A stretch of DNA of 64,000 nt from Imbricaverruca yamaguchii (Eukaryota > Arthropoda > Thecostraca > Neoverrucidae), in the NCBI GenBank assembly GCA_034440575.1, contig JAOTOL010001523.1, positions 946,501 to 1,010,500 on the forward strand, read 5' to 3'. Numbering within the stretch: position 1 is the first letter of the stretch; the number at the start of each line of letters is the position of its first letter. This document shows positions 11,801 through 22,257 of the stretch, piece after piece. Under the pieces are notes generated by a model. The model ran no database searches, had not been told where the DNA came from, and was given only the letters and a program-made list of their open reading frames with translations. Position numbers and translations under genes: made by a program.

Positions 11801-13479
11801 ATGATTGGTGGACATTCACAGTATTCCGTGGAAGACACCAGCCTATTCATGTTACTTTTGAGGAGCCGGAAGACGGGGCATGGCCATGAATTCTGCTGAG
11901 ATCCACAATTGTCTACGGGGCACCGTGGTGCTGCAGGAGGGTGCCAGTGTGTAGAACACTGCCCACCCAGGACCCCCTTGGCGACGGGCACGCAGCTAGA
12001 CCACAAACCGAACGAGACGCATGTTTACTTAGTCCATGTTCAGACACGCTGCAGACGAACAATCGAACCGAACAATGCGACAATTACCGTGAACATTCCA
12101 CAGGACTTGCGCCAGTACACCCCACTGGAAAATGGACCGCTCCGAGGTACCGATGACAACGCACCTTCCCCATCTAGTCGTAAGGATGGCAATGCCATGG
12201 AATAAACACCGTAGCTACACTCCAAGGTTAACTTTTTGCTAAGCCGCGCTGTCTTTCCGATCAGATTTTCACACCCGTCTGGATGGAGGGGTCCGTTGAT
12301 GCCCCCTATAATGTTCAGGATAAGTGTTGCACGGGAACGAAAGATGTGTCGTTTGACGGCGCTCGACGAGCATCTCCAGGTCCGGAACCATCCCCAAAAT
12401 TTCCTCCACTTAATAAATAACATCACGAGGAGTCTGTGGGATCAAGATGAACGTCATGTTTCTGGCTCTGGCGAGTTCATTTCAGGGAGATTGTAAAAAC
12501 AAAGCTATATTTGGAATACAAAATGGAACGCGAAATTGATCATGACTCCAAAATGTTTGCCACCAAAAATCAACACACGCCTTTCGAAATTTTCAAAATT
12601 TTGAGTTTTCAATTTTCTTGATTTGTTTTAGTGGCAGAGTGCACCGGGGAACGTTGTCTTAAGTCAACGTAGCCTCATAGAAAGTGTTTATCTTCGCCAG
12701 AATCTTTTATTTTACCCCTAATGGGCAAATTCGCAAACCAGGTATGTCACCAAAGCGAAGAAAACCAGCAATTCCTTTCGAGCGCTACCGCGGGCCATTT
12801 TCACTATCCGCAGAAAACATCAGGCGAGGGGACGTGAAATGACCCACCCAAGAGGGGAGGTTAACTGCCTGGAACGAAAAGAGTGCTGTTTTGGGAACAG
12901 GGCTTTCAGTCTGGCAACAACAAGTAGCAGATCGTTCGAATAAGGTGCTGAAGTCCGGAGGTTCTGAGGTCCAGAGCCCGCCACTAAGCTCTTTTCAAGG
13001 TAATCGCGTTATACTGCAAGACCCCGGAAGCTGTGTTCGATTAGTCCGGTGTCAGTGGGTGCTTGCTAATGGACACCTTGTGTGTGAGAGATGGCGGGGG
13101 ATGCGGCAAATGGATGTGGGTGGGTGGGTAGAGTGGATAGAACCCCTAGCCCAATCCTGATGACACTCTGTGACTCTTAGACTCTACTCTGGTACAACAC
13201 GCTGGACTCTACAACAGGAGTATGTTGCACATTATTGGGATACAACAGTCCGTGGCTTTAGTCAACTTCCCTGCCATTTGCACCAACCAGCCGTTTCAGG
13301 CGGCTCTCCGGCTACCAAGCAGAGCTGATCTAATCAAACTTTTCTGGCAGCATCGCGCACTTTTTGATGAATGATCATCCGGCTCCAGTGTGATAGATAA
13401 CGGAAATATACGCCTTTCGTGAAAATGGCGGCTGAAGTGCCCACCATGTCGCCCGACACCACGCCTAAGCAACCAAGGC
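11801..13479. other. unassigned region
   Basis: No gene supported. Short overlapping frames at 11909-12500 and 12891-13160 have no recognisable product. AT-rich from about 12490 to 12620. Confidence 0.45.
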
Positions 13480-14030
13480 AAGCACTGGCGCGCCACTTTG
13501 GCGCCCCCTTGTTCGCTGGGGAAGAGCGAGCACTCTCGTCTCCGTCACCCTGCCTGTTCGACAGAGCGGAAGACGCGTCATCCTCACGGCAGTAGCGGAG
13601 GGGAAATTAACTCCATATTCCACAACGCTCTCTGCGGAAAACCACATTATATCAACCGCTGCTCAGAGCAAGGTGCGAGCACCGAAGCAGGTGAAGTCAG
13701 GCATCCTGTATGGCTGTCGGGCAATGTCGTCCGCTCCGCTGAATCCCGGCGGCGGTTCGCTGGGCGGCAAGCTCCGCGCGCCTGCGGCAGTGGTGGCTCG
13801 TTATTTATTGGTGGCCCCGGCGGCGGCCTGTCGTTGGCGAACGACTGCGGCGCGGCGGTCCGGGTCGTTTCGAGCGGCCGATCATCTGGCGTGGAGTGGA
13901 CCGTGCCGTGAGGCGGATGTCTCGCGACCGTCTGCCGCCGACCCTGAATGTGGCCGCCGAGCTCCTGCAAAACGAATGGAGTCCGCTCGCTCTCGGCCGA
14001 TTCTCCGGAGCATGGTGCGCAGGTTGACGG
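13480..14030. other. CpG-rich block
   Basis: A GC- and CpG-rich segment in an AT-richer neighbourhood. Overlapping open frames of 129-146 codons on both strands are expected from the composition. It could be a CpG-island promoter or first exon of an unidentified gene; no splice-site pair or motif decides this. Confidence 0.3.
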
Positions 14031-14376
14031 TGACAATGTTGTTAAAAAGACGACAGTTTCGAAGTCGAAGTCGTTGCGCCTGCTATGTCAAGAAGAAATA
14101 TGAGCAGAGGTGAAAATAACCACTTACATGCTCGTGAGTAGTTCTTCAGAAACTCGACACCCACAAGGCCTGTTTCAACACAGCACCCTGTCGAATTCCC
14201 AAGGATGTTGCTATATGGGGTTGTCTAGGGCCGATAATACGACTCTGAGCTGTTTAGGCATAAAGACATCAAGACATAAAAGATAAGTGCAACTATGAAC
14301 CACAAGGGCCCTTCTTGGTTGCACTCTGTACACTGAACCAGTCGCCCACAAAGTCTGTCAATCAGCCCTCCCTGTA

Positions 14377-16369
14377 TTACTGAAAAGCAAGCCCTCTATT
14401 CTTATAATGATTGTCTATGCTGTTTTTAAAGATGTTCAACGTGCTGCTACTGACAATGTTTTCTGGGAGCTGGTTCCAGTGTTCTACTACCCTGTTGGTG
14501 AAGAAAGTCTGCCTTAACCTTGTTCTGCTGTGGTTAACTTTAATTTTGAATTTATGACCTCTAATTGCATCATTTCTGTTCAATTAAAACATTTCCAAAA
14601 GATATCCCCTCTCCAGGCCATGGACAAATTGAAAGACCTCGATTAGATCTCCTCTCAGCCTTCTATATCTAAGTGAAAACATATTCAATTTCTTCAAACT
14701 TTCCTCATATGCCAGGTTGCTTATGCCATTAACCATTTTTGCAGCCCTCTTTTGTACTCTCTCTAAAAGCCAACAATCTTTTTCATAGCTAGGAGACCAA
14801 GTTTGGATGCAGTATTCCAAATGTGGCCTGACATATGCACAGTAAAGCTTCCTGATGACTTCCTCACTTCTGTATGATACATTCCTATTTATTGCCCCGA
14901 GCATTCTCAGTGCCTTCTTCCTGGCTTCCTTGGTCTGTTCTGATGCCCCCAATTTTGTGTTTAGAATAACACCTAAATCCTTCTCCTGTTGAGTCACTGA
15001 TAGCACTTGGCCACCCATCAAGTATGGAGCCTTCATATGCTGCTTACCTACATGCATGATTTTGCACTTATCAAAATTAAATTAAATTTGCCATTCTTCG
15101 GACCACTTCACAAGTTCATCTAATTTTTTTTGCAGCGAGATATGCTCATCTTGACCTGTTATTGCCCTAAAGACTTTCAAATCATCCGCAAATTTCAAAA
15201 CTTTACTGCTTAGGCCACTTTCAATGTTATTTACAAATATAATGAACAGTAGTGGCCCCAGTACTGACTCCTGGGGGACTCCACTAAGAACATTTTGCCA
15301 TGATGACTTTGTACCATTTAGCATCACTCTTTGCTGTCTGTCTGAAAGCCACAACTCTATCCATTTTAAGATGCTACCTGCAATACCATGGGACTGAAGC
15401 TGTATCATTAACCGTTTATGGGGTACCTTGTCAAAGGCCTTACTAAAGTCAAGATATGCTACATCAACCTGATTTCCCTGATCAAATTGTTCTGTGGCGA
15501 AGTTAAAAAGTCAAAGAGATTTGTGAGACACGACCGTCCTTCCCTAAACCCATGTTGAGTATCTTGAATCAATCTGTTTCCTTCCAGGTAACTAACTATT
15601 CTATCCTTGATAATTGATTCGAGTACCTTGCAGACTAGGGACATGAGACATACTGGCCTATAGTTTTCAACTTTCCCTCTTTCTCCTTTCTTGAAAATAG
15701 GAACTACATTTGCCCTTTTCCAATCGGTTTGAATTTCATTTGATGAAACTGATCTACAAAATATTATACTAAGTGGAAATGCCAGTTCCTTTTCAGTTTC
15801 CGCAACACCCTAGCATAAATTTCATCAGGTCCTGCTGCCTTGTTTGGCTTTATTTTCCTGATATGATTGTAAACAGCATCACTATCAATGGAATCAACAT
15901 CATTTATCAGATCACATGTCACTGAACTACGGTGTACGATCGGCAGATTTGTCATATCTTCCAATGTAAACACTGATTTAAACTGCTTGCTCAGCTCCTC
16001 AACCATCTCACTATCCTCACCCAATGTAGTCCCGTTTACCTCCAGTGGACCAATTTTGCTAGAAACTTTACTCAGCTTGTAGAAATTAAAGAACTTTTTA
16101 CTGTCCCCATTACAGTTTCTAGCTAAATCCAGTTCGTTTGCTCGCTTTGCTGCTCTTGTTTTTTGCTTCACAGTGTCTCTAGCTTTTCGATACGCCTTTA
16201 GATTAACGATATTTGAGGCTTCTTTAAAGACTCTAAATGCATTTTTCTTAGCCTTAATTGCTTTTATCAAGTCTGGTGTAAGCCATGTTGGCTTTCCTAC
16301 CCTTCTTTTGCGTCTTGGTTTTTGGGGGGCATGTCTAATCTGAATTTCCTTCAAGTAAGATTTGTACAT
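14377..16369 (-). pseudogene. LINE reverse transcriptase, broken into several frames
   Basis: The reverse transcriptase of copy 1 is spread over frames 16369-15764 (RT entry region, AAGPDEI), 15644-15459 (QHGFREGRSCLTNL), 15408-15082 (SGVPQESVLGPLL, FADDL), 15057-14584 (LGVIL, YVRPHLEY) and 14583-14377 (WNQLPENIV, conserved C-terminus). At least three shifts or stops separate them, and the PQG motif is PQE here. It cannot make an active enzyme. The C-terminal region lost from copy 2 is intact in this copy. Confidence 0.9.
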
Positions 16370-16372
16370 TTC

Positions 16373-17001
16373 TCACATTTCATAGGCATTTAAATTGGAG
16401 AATTCTTCTTCCCATCTGATGGCACTTAAAGCCGCTCTCATGCAGTTAAAGTCTGCTCTGTTGAAATTTGGAACCTTTACCAAATTGTCCGTAATAATTT
16501 CCCCTACATGTGCCTTGAATCTAACTATGTTATGGTCACTTCTTCCCAGAGTTTCTCCTACAGTCAAGTCTTGAACCAAGTCACTTAAATCCGATAATAC
16601 AAGGTCCAAGAATGAGCCATGCCTGGTAGGTTCCGATACAAACTGGTGTAGGAACAGGTCCTCTTCAAGACATTTACTAAACATTTTGCATGATGGGGAG
16701 CCAACACCAGCATTTTCATAACCTTTTAGATTATAGTCACCAAGAATAAGGCACTTCCTCTTAAAGTTTCTTCTGATTTCCTCACCTTCCTCACCTTAAT
16801 CACCTTGTCAGGCTCCAGTTGCTGAGAATGTGGCAGGGTTTCTGATCGGTAGAAAGCTCCTATCCTCAGAGTATTGCTGTTGCCTTTTCCCACAATGACA
16901 TCAAGCCAAATGGACTCCACAGACACATTTTTATCCCCAACTGCTACTTTTTGAGAACCGAATAAGCTATTCATATAGAGCATTACACCACCCCATTTCA
17001 T
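16373..17001 (-). pseudogene. LINE endonuclease fragment, frameshifted
   Basis: Two frames split by a shift near 16.77-16.80 kb: 17001-16726 (ESIWLDVIVGKG, LRIGAFYR) and 16684-16373 (RHGSFLDLVLSD, GRSDHNIVRF). The GDYN motif lies in the second frame upstream of 16684, showing that the two belong together. The N-terminal catalytic part is absent. Followed directly by the reverse transcriptase fragments. Confidence 0.85.
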
Positions 17002-17399
17002 TGCTGGATCGCGTATGCGGCCACCTGAGTCGCGCTTCTGGGCTCAGTGAAAACAGTGAAAACAGTGAAAGCTCCTCGTGTCCTTCACAAGTTTTGCTGA
17101 AGCGAAACGCTGTGGCAGCATTGTCGCTGTCTTCTCGATGTCCGCCTGGGAGACGGGTAAGAAATGCACTACTTTCACTCCCCCTTTGGACGGGTGTCAT
17201 AGTGAACGGACTATTCATTTGTTTATAAATACCAGTTGTTGATCCTGGGTAACCAGTGAAGGCTTAGGTATATTGAACTGATGTGCCCTGAATACCCCAA
17301 ATCCCGCGAAAATTAGAATCTGACAGAAAATTGCGAAAAATGGCGCTAAGTGATGATAATACAAAATTATTTTTGCAATTAGGAACAATACCTGATATG
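17002..17399. other. unassigned spacer between LINE and pseudogene
   Basis: No homology to the LINE upstream of 17001. Contains a triplet of GTGAAAACA (17047-17075). No gene supported. Confidence 0.45.
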
Positions 17400-18030
17400 T
17401 GTGTCGAGAAGAAGCTAAACATAGCTTCCGGGGTCAATACCTGGTCTCCGTCTGGCTGCTGAATGCTTGCCCTTGCCGTCAGGCGTTTCACGGTCTCACC
17501 TACGCCGATGGTAGGCTTCTCTCAAATTCGAAAGGACCAGTCCATTCTGATAAGTTCGCCTTATCCCATCCTGACATCGCACACTGACCACGTCTTTCTG
17601 TCCTGGTAGTGGTCTACTGATGTCGTCCTGCTGGTAGAAATTAATGACATCGTCTTTTTTATTCTGGGAGAGAGCAGCAATCGACAGTTTCCTGTCAGTT
17701 GTGCCCAAAATTCCATGCGTCGCTTTCACTTCCCGAGCTTTTCGCACCATGTACAGGGGGCACCGAACTTTGCAGCCGTTTTGTATATGGTAAATGACGA
17801 CAATGTCAAAATTTGAAGCTTCATGGCGTACGAGGTGCTTAGGTCCTTGAATTTGGCTACTAGTTCCTCCATTATGCTGTCATATAGTTCTAAATCGCTT
17901 ACTTTTTCCTCGGCTTCCGATTCGTTTATCTATACCTGATACGTTTTCGATAGGCGTCGCTTCTTTCCCTTTTTCTCTGAGTCAACCTTCTGTCTGACCT
18001 TCTTTTGGCGTTGGCTTTCAGAAAGCCCAC
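17400..18030 (-). pseudogene. downstream exon of an uncharacterised invertebrate protein family, disrupted
   Basis: The minus-strand exon starts after an excellent acceptor (TATTTCTTTCAG at 18031-18042). The order of motifs follows a family I recall from many invertebrate genomes: a basic Lys/Arg-rich stretch, YAMKLQILTLSSFTIYKTAA, YMVRKAREVKATHGIL, then FYQQDDISRPLPGQKDVVSV. Function is unknown to me; the helix-rich basic part suggests nucleic-acid binding (inference). Disablements are an in-frame TAG after SKTYQV (about 17.94 kb), a one-base frameshift near 17766 between KFG and PLYMVRK, and a further break after LREAY (about 17.50 kb), downstream of which similarity becomes faint. It joins in phase to the exon at 18481-18750. 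Confidence 0.65.
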
Positions 18031-18480
18031 CTGAAAGAAATACAATAGTGTCACCAGTGTTATCAATCGGGAACGATCCCCCTGGACCCACAATTCCAAT
18101 CAGGTCTGGTTATGGCTTGCCACATTTTATCACAATTTAGGCCTCGATGTTGAAATTGAAAAGTATTTCGAATGCATTTAATAATCTAGTGACCCATCTT
18201 TTCACTGTCAGCCGTAGACCGCCGATAAAGGGGAGGGAAACTCGGCGAGGGCGCCGGGTGGATTCGAGAGGGCGCCGAAGCAATCCGAGAGGGCGCCTCC
18301 TGAACAAAAGGGGGGGGGGGCAAAAGACATGATGCCCCCTTCGGAGCCAAAGGGGGCATGGCACCGTTGCCCCCATCTGCGGCCGCCAGTGCTTCTTTAA
18401 CAACCATTACAACTGAGCTCTATGTTTTACAAGGATATAAGTGACGTATGTGTAATATTAGTATATAGCACTGAAATTAC
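18031..18480 (-). other. 450-bp intron of the pseudogene
   Basis: Bounded by donor ACAG/GTAATT (18480) and acceptor TTTCTTTCAG (18031) on the minus strand, phase 1. Inside (plus strand) are three GAGGGCGCC motifs (18247-18299), a 10-base G run, and a perfect 10-bp hairpin ATGCCCCCTT/AAGGGGGCAT (about 18331-18358). Confidence 0.65.
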
Positions 18481-18750
18481 CTGTGCGGATTGGCGTTTCT
18501 CCAACCGCCGACATAATACGGCGAAGATCGTCAGTGGCTTGTTGTCTGTCGGGAGAGACAGCACTTGCTGGTCGTGAGGGTGACGACGATGACGATGTTT
18601 CGATCTCAGCGGTATCCTGTGTTGAGCTCTGGGACCGACTATGCTGAGCACCCGATGTGCTGGGCTGTGATGGATCTGCAATTTGCTGATCTTTCCACGG
18701 CACTTTCTTCCTGCATGTGGTGCAAAGGCTTGGCCCTGGATGCAACACAC
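18481..18750 (-). pseudogene. upstream exon of the same uncharacterised family
   Basis: A 270-nt exon between acceptor CCCAGTATTACAG (18751 on the minus strand) and donor CACAG/GTAATT. It encodes LHPGPSLCTTCRKKVPW, a CxxC pair suggestive of a metal-binding knuckle, then a Ser-rich linker and DDLRRIMSAVGETPI, a segment I recall from members of the same family just before the basic region. The exon itself is open. Phase 1 joins it to 18030. The 5' codon is completed by a further upstream exon that I did not find. Confidence 0.6.
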
Positions 18751-19711
18751 CTGTAATACTGGGATGTTTTTCGATGTATTCCTAGGTTAGTGGTCTCAAA
18801 CCTGACCTCTTATGCTTTGGATGTGAATTGAAAGGATTCGCACAAAATGTTGCCACTAACATCCTGTGTGCCATTCCTCATTTGCTCGCGAAGCCTCACC
18901 AATGTTACACACAGCACCGAAGGCTACTGACGACTAACTAGCATGTCAGACCCCAACAACGACGCCGCTACATCACATCGTGCAAATCGCGTCTCTGTTG
19001 TCAAGACGCTCGTATTACGTGCTATGCGGCTTCGCCTAGACCTGCGTTTTTACGACAATGATCAAATTGTACGTGCACTACGGTCTCCCCAATTAGTCAA
19101 GAGTGGTGATTTGCTTTCATCAATTTCTTTCGTGTCCCCTCGCCTCCCATTCGACTTATCTACGTTTCCTCAGTACTAGTGCCTAGCAATTGCGAGAAAC
19201 AAGATTGTCAATTTGCTGTATTTCCTGCTATGTCTCCAGCAGGAAATTTCCCAATTTGCATGGTGTGTGCCCGGGAACTTCAGCGCTAGGATGCACACTA
19301 TCTGGCGAAGACATCGAGCACACAATTGACACACAAGTAGATATGTGAATTGTACACACTTTTGGGTCCAATGATAATACACTAGATGATTTAGTAATTC
19401 GCAGTTCGGCGCCCTGCAGTTCTGATTGTCCGTTATGGAATTGCACAATACATTAATGATGCGCTGCGATGCTGCCGCACACGCCCGGCGCTTTCCAAAA
19501 CACCAGCCGTAATCACGCTAAGTGACGCGCTCCATCAGATGCACGCCGTCTCTGCGGCGGGGCCGGCCAGGCTGGGCTTGGCAGGCGGAGGGACGGCGAT
19601 GGCCCGTGTCGAGCTGAGCTGTGCCCCATCCAACTGTCGCTCAACAGGAACCGATCACACTCACGGCTTCGGCGAAATGTCGGCGGACGGTGCCGTGCTT
19701 GGAACAGCTTA
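18751..19711. other. unassigned region
   Basis: No gene supported. A 9-bp perfect hairpin (TTTCCTGCT/AGCAGGAAA) sits at 19221-19246. Upstream exons of the 17.4-18.75 kb pseudogene would be expected here but none is recognised. Confidence 0.4.
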
Positions 19712-20010
19712 TCTGAACTATCGCCGCGACCATCGCCGAAACTATCGCCGGAACTATCGCCGAAACTATCGCCGAAACTATCGCAGTCACAGGACAAGCC
19801 CAGGCCATGCACGGCACCATCGCCAGCAACTATCGCAGCAACTATCGCCGCAACTATCGCCGCAACTATCGCCGTCGAGTGACGAGCCTGGGTCACTCAT
19901 GGCACCATCGGCTCCACTATCGCCGTCACGTGACGACCCGAGGCCAATCACGGGGCACTATCGCGGTAACTACCGCCTCCACTATCGTCGTCACACGACG
20001 AGCCCTGGCC
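19712..20010. repeat. 12-bp tandem repeat (AACTATCGCCGC type)
   Basis: Runs of AACTATCGCCGA/AACTATCGCCGC at 19717-19790 and 19826-19876, interspersed with ACGAGCC(T/C)GG-containing spacers at 19880-20010. Reads as Arg/Tyr- or Gln/Leu/Ser/Pro-repeats depending on frame; not a gene. Confidence 0.9.
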
Positions 20011-20173
20011 AAGCACGGTCGCCTCAGCTATCTGTCAGTGTGCGCTTTTGACTCGATCGGCGCAATGTGCAGCCCGGTGCGGATGGGCGACTCGCGCCGG
20101 CATTGTTGAGCGAGCGATAGTAACAGAGGAGCGGCGGCCCAGCTGAGATATTGGCCGGCAGATGATTAAAGCG

Positions 20174-21105
20174 CTACGTCGCGGCAGCTACAGACATACG
20201 GGTCGAATGTGGCAGCTACAGACAGACGGGAGTGGCAGCTGCAGACATACGGGTCGAGTGTAGCAGCTACAGACAGACGGGCTGTGTGTGGCAGCTACAG
20301 ACAGACGGGTCGAGTGTGGCAGCTACAGACAGACGGGTCGGGTGTGGCAGCTACAGACAGGCGGGTCGAGTGTGGCAGCTACAGACAGACGGGTCGAGTG
20401 TGGCAGCTACAGACAGACGGGTCGGGTGTGGCAGCTACAGACAGACGGGTCGGGTGTGGCAGCTACAGACAGACGGGCTGTGTGTGGCAGCTACAGACAG
20501 ACGGGTCGGGTGTGGCAGCTACAGACAGACGGGTCGGGTGTGGCAGCTACAGACAGACGGGTCGGGTGTGGCAGCTACAGACAGGCGGGTCGGGTGTGGC
20601 AGCTACAGACAGGCGGGTCGGGTGTGGCAGCTACAGACAGGCGGGTCGGGTGTGGCAGCTACAGACAGACGGGCTGTGTGTGGCAGCTACAGACAGACGG
20701 GTCGGGTGTGGCAGCTACAGACAGGCGGGTCGGGTGTGGCAGCTACAGACAGGCGGGTCGAGTGTGGCAGCTACAGACAGACGGGCTGTGTGTGGCAGCT
20801 ACAGACAGACGGGTCGAGTGTGGCAGCTACAGACAGGCGGGTCGGGTGTGGCAGCTACAGACAGGCGGGTCGGGTGTGGCAGCTACAGACAGACGGGTCG
20901 GGTGTGGCAGCTACAGACAGGCGGGCTGTGTGTGGCAGCTACAGACAGACGGGTCGGGTGTGGCAGCTACAGACAGGCGGGTCGGGTGTGGCAGCTACAG
21001 ACAGACGGGTCGGGTGTGGCAGCTACAGACAGACGGGTCGAGTGTGGCAGCTACAGACAGACGGGTCGAGTGTGGCAGCTACAGACAGGCGGGTCGGGTG
21101 TTGCG
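20174..21105. repeat. 28-bp minisatellite array, about 33 units
   Basis: The unit starts TGGCAGCTACAGACAGACGG, then GTCGGGTG. Three variants alternate: GTCGGGTG, GTCGAGTG and GCTGTGTG, plus AGACAGACGG/AGACAGGCGG. All three forward frames stay open for 275-322 codons because the unit has no stop in any frame and its length is not divisible by 3. Confidence 0.98.
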
Positions 21106-21354
21106 TCGACGCTGATTGTACCCACATCGTCGGCAAAATAGCTGCAGCCAAGTTAACCACGTGTGAATATGATACGCATATGACCCTGATTACTACATAG
21201 TATCAGTCTGGCGGAGGGAGAATCCGAGTTGCCCAATGGAATTCTTTGACGTGGCGTGTAAGCGGAATTTAATGTCCCACCCGAACATACATCACATGCT
21301 GTGGTGTAAGTTGACACAAGTTTCAGAAGGCCTAGCTTGCAGCGTACATCGCCA
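21106..21354. other. unassigned spacer
   Basis: Unique sequence between two arrays; nothing recognised. Confidence 0.45.
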
Positions 21355-21562
21355 TCAACCGGCTGCCGGCTCTTCCCCACATGGACGCCGGCTCTCTCCC
21401 ACATGGCCGCCGGCTCTCCCCCACATGGCCGCCGGCTCTCTCCCACATGGCCGCCGGCTCTCCCCACATGGCCGCCGGCTCTCCCCCACATGGCCGCCGG
21501 CTCTCCCCCACATGGACGCCGGCTCTCCCCCACATGGACGCCGGCTCTTCCCCACATGGCGA
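21355..21562. repeat. 21-22-bp minisatellite, about 9 units
   Basis: Units of ACATGGCCGCCGGCTCTCCC with CC-length variation and GGACGCC variants at both ends of the array. Confidence 0.95.
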
Positions 21563-22220
21563 TCTTAGCGACGCCCTGGCCTGTCGTGAAACATCCGTCT
21601 CTTGTAATGTCGTGAGCCTCGGGGTACACTATTTGTGATCGCGACATGGCAGTTGCTATGAGCTGAACCTCCTGGCATTATTCACAGGACTTCTACTACC
21701 CTCTTACAGCCAAATCCTCCAGCCACATGGAGTGATCCAAGTCGCATAGCATGACGCCTTCGAGCCCGAGAGTGAGACGTAATCGATCGACCGGCTGGCG
21801 GTTTTCTACAACTATCGCCAACAAAATATACAAATTGACATGCAAACGAATATCCGTTTCATCATCCAACGCCGTTTTCATTACTTCTCAAACTTTCAAG
21901 CATAATCAGCAGACACAGCGGCCGATGACAGCGGCCATGCTGGCTGTGACGTCACGTACCGGGCGAGACTGTCGAGTCATCGAGTGGCTGAATTGGCGGA
22001 TGCGGAGGGACTCGTTACTGTCATTCTATGTGTCAAATGTAATCTACAAACCCTCTTATGTTACATGTTGCCGGGTCCACATCATATGCTTGGCTGTGCT
22101 GTAATCAAGAGGCGTTGTCAGGCTTCCATGCATGGGCGGAATTGTATCCCATTCGGTATGCATAAACTGTTAGCTCATTTCATATGTATTCACCTCATCT
22201 AATTCTGTGTTACTTCTCAC
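21563..22220. other. unassigned spacer
   Basis: No gene supported. TGGCTGAATTGG at 21987-21998 resembles a tRNA A box, but no B box or stem structure follows. Confidence 0.4.
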
Positions 22221-22257
22221 TCATTTCTGGAGTTATATATCACAACTCCAGAAATGA
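22221..22257. repeat. perfect 14-bp hairpin
   Basis: TCATTTCTGGAGTT (22221-22234) and AACTCCAGAAATGA (22244-22257) are exact reverse complements around the 9-base loop ATATATCAC. Confidence 0.9.

Larger units (their letters stand above)
14259..17001 (-). mobile_element. CR1/Jockey-type LINE, 5'-truncated copy 1
   Basis: A minus-strand non-LTR retrotransposon fragment. Reading from 17001 downward it encodes the later part of an apurinic-type endonuclease: GGVMLYMNSLF, then the ILGDYN and LGRSDHN motifs carrying catalytic Asp/Asn and Asp/His. Reverse transcriptase follows, with the FADDL catalytic motif. The 3' end carries repeats of TTTATGTC (seen on the plus strand as GACATAAA, 14260-14282). 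The element begins at the endonuclease, so its 5' end is missing. The same 3' end and coding region recur at 39.4-41.2 kb. Clade assignment (CR1-like) rests on remembered motif style and would need a phylogeny. Confidence 0.93.

Noticed and set aside
13498..14113. Overlapping frames of 129-146 codons in a CpG-rich block
   Set aside because: Expected from G/C-rich composition; no frame is favoured.
20209..21141. Three overlapping plus-strand open frames of 275-322 codons
   Set aside because: All three arise from a stop-free 28-bp unit whose length is not divisible by 3; none has a plausible start, composition or domain.
21975..22010. tRNA-like A box TGGCTGAATTGG
   Set aside because: No B box within the expected distance and no cloverleaf stems.
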